Shown here piece after piece: positions 62,285 to 64,000 of a DNA stretch of 64,000 nt. The stretch is taken from assembly GCA_946699065.1 (NCBI GenBank), contig CAMPDV010001080.1, positions 94,916 through 158,915 on the forward strand. The letters run 5' to 3'. This DNA comes from Loxodes magnus. Its lineage: Eukaryota; Ciliophora; Karyorelictea; Loxodida; Loxodidae. The notes below the pieces were generated by a model. That model was not told where the DNA came from, ran no database searches, and saw nothing but the letters and a program-made list of their open reading frames with translations. The stretch's first letter is position 1. Each line of letters starts with the position of its first letter. A program made the position numbers and the translations under genes.

Positions 62285-63760
62285 CTTTTTAGTTGAAATT
62301 AATTAAGAAAACTTTAGCTTAGTTTTAAATTAGGCAATTGGATAAACTAGTGTTAAGTTTAAAGAGATTAGTATTTACTTTAAATCTTTAATTAATTATT
62401 TATAAAAGTATTATTTATATCTTTCATAAATATTTAAGAATTTGTAATAATAATCTAAATTAAATGGTAAAAAATATTAATAACTATAAATGGTTGTAAG
62501 CTTATTTATATTTATAATGTATTTGTATATTTGCTTATTTTTAGTTTTTCTTTTAGCTACAAAATAATTATTAATGTAACTATTATTCCATTTTAAAATG
62601 TTTGAAGATTCTATAATTTTAACAGATTTAAGATTATCATAAATAGTAAAAGGATAATACTAAAATTAGTATGCTTAATTTTTGAATATAATATATGGAA
62701 GCAAATTTTTCTGACAACTTTACTTTTATAAAAAATAATTAATTGCTTTTTGTTCAGTTAAAAAATTATTAGAATAATAATGTTTTAAAATCTTAACCAA
62801 AAATAAATTTTTGTCTAATAGTTATAATAAAAAAACAAACATATGCAAAATAAAATAATTTAAGTTAAAATAAATAACTAAACATTTTTATTTTGCTATT
62901 TAATTTTTACAATATTAACTATAAATTATAATCAGAAATAGAAATAGAAATTTGAAAAGAATATTATTATTGGAATTAGGAAATAACATATGAAAAGTAA
63001 AGATAAAAATTATTTCAAGATTTAAATTAAAAAAAAATAAAAAAACTCACAATCAGTTTATTTTTTATCCGCTCTTGGTATAGGTGAAAAAGTGCTCTTT
63101 TCTATAAAGATCAATAAAGTAATAAAAATGCTTTATTTTATGAAGAAAAGAATTAAAACATAAGAAATCATATTACAAAAAAATGACTTAAATAATAAAA
63201 TCAATAAAAATTGTCTTTTATAAAAAAAATACGAAAAAATAATTTGCCTGAACTTTTTTATTTGTAACTCTTACCATTTTTCCTCCAAAAAAAATGTTTT
63301 TTTGATTCTATAACAAAAGATTTAAGACAGATTTTACCAATTTTTATACGAAAACATTTAAGATTAAAGAAATAGAATTAATAAAAACCTTATTTAGCTT
63401 AATTTATAATTTTTGTAATAAAGAAAAAAATTGCTAATAGTTATGCTTTACTAAAAATGTCAGCTCAAATAATTAATTTAGTAAAGCAAAAACTTAAGAA
63501 AAATGAAAAAATTCAAAAAACGATGATGGGATTCAAATTTATAAAAAATAGATTAAAAATCATATAAACAAAATGAGATTATCTTACTTATAAACATTTT
63601 TTTATTATTCTTTATTTAAAATTTCGTAAAACTTTTATTTAATCTTCACAAATTCAATTACTCTTTCAGACTCAAACTTCCTTTATTACTCAAATTCTCA
63701 CAAGTTTTTTTATCAAATTTTCTTCATAAAAAAAATTTTTCTTATTAAATTTTTTGTTTT
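62285..63760. other. A+T-rich spacer with one island-derived fragment
   Basis: Mostly featureless. At 63,065-63,080 an exact copy of the island's ttatccgctcttggta occurs. It is followed by taggtgaaaaagtgctc, which keeps a looser resemblance to the island sequence after the 16-mer. Confidence 0.45.
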
Positions 63761-63999
63761 TATTTCATTTTTTTGATGTCGTTATTTTTATCTATAGTTT
63801 TTTTTTTCGTTTTTTACTTTTTTAATAACTTTTTAATTTTTTTTAGTTTAATTTTTTTTTACTTTCTTTTCTTTTAATTTTTTTTAGCAATTCTTTTTCA
63901 TCTAATATTTTACGAGTTTTATCATATCTTAACATCTTTCAAGCTTTCTGCATTTACAAAATAAGTTTTTTTTTCTTCTTCACGTTGCTTTTTTTTAGG
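63761..63999 (-). pseudogene. Lys-rich coding-like sequence, runs off the window
   Basis: On the minus strand, from the window end, the frame starting at 63,999 reads PKKKQREEEKKTYFVNAESL, then KDVKI, then TGA at 63,924-63,922. The overlapping frame continues DKTRKILDEKELLKKIKRKE and then dissolves into poly-Lys. This reads as one charged helical protein with a frameshift, cut by the window edge. Low-complexity A-rich sequence mimics Lys-rich coding DNA, so confidence is low. Confidence 0.3.
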
Positions 64000-64000
64000 C

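Noticed and set aside
1-64000. CRISPR arrays, rRNA genes, bacterial operons
   Set aside because: No regularly spaced repeats, no rRNA-like conserved segments, and the coding logic is that of a ciliate.

Overview
The window is extremely A+T-rich. Its recognisable coding stretches make sense only if TAA and TAG are read as glutamine and TGA as the main stop. That is the code of ciliates such as Tetrahymena. The clearest case is a 256-codon zinc-knuckle ORF on the minus strand (33,662 to 32,892): about 21 in-frame TAA/TAG codons and no TGA before its end. I found no convincing housekeeping gene, rRNA, tRNA or telomere repeat. What can be recognised is transposon-derived. I infer a block of germline-limited (micronuclear) ciliate DNA, most like Tetrahymena; the species is an inference.

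The main content is a dispersed family of about 0.84-kb elements that carry a single ORF with a coiled coil followed by a CCHC zinc knuckle (an ORF1/gag-like protein). I count about eleven copies: 1.64-2.42 (-), 16.66-17.50 (+), 17.95-18.66 (+), 32.84-33.67 (-), 34.69-35.05 (+), 37.69-38.27 (+), 38.53-39.51 (-), 41.21-42.05 (+), 42.89-43.82 (-), 49.24-49.83 (-) and 59.40-60.04 (+) kb. Several start with an A-run directly against the ATG, and at least three end in an (ATT/TTA)n tail. Two copies are flanked by 13-14 bp direct repeats that look like target-site duplications. The 32.84-33.67 kb copy is both intact and precisely bounded, so the ORF1-only unit appears to be a mobile element in its own right, as HAL1 (half-L1) elements are in mammals.

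A second class is non-LTR retrotransposon (LINE) ORF2 debris. A near full-length but broken copy lies on the minus strand at 54.1-58.4 kb (APE endonuclease, reverse transcriptase, C-terminal zinc tail). A 3' fragment lies at 0.33-0.89 kb (-). A reverse-transcriptase fragment with an intact FADD motif lies at 27.3-28.15 kb (-). An internally deleted copy lies at 60.37-61.31 kb (+). These could have supplied the machinery that moved the ORF1-only elements.

Other items are: a probable integrase zinc-domain relic (46.0-47.0 kb, +); an unrecognised minus-strand coding region at 52.1-52.8 kb whose 3' end recurs at 25.6-25.8 kb; gene-like ORFs at 31.1, 36.4 and 50.5 kb (+); and small G+C-rich islands at 3.2, 13.1, 36.4 and 62.0-62.3 kb. 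The 62-kb island is about half G+C and shares an exact 16-mer with 63.07 kb. The remainder, including most of 3.5-12.9 and 18.7-25.6 kb, is featureless A+T-rich DNA.

All reading was by eye. Coordinates of degenerate copies are approximate to tens of bases unless a codon or repeat boundary is stated.
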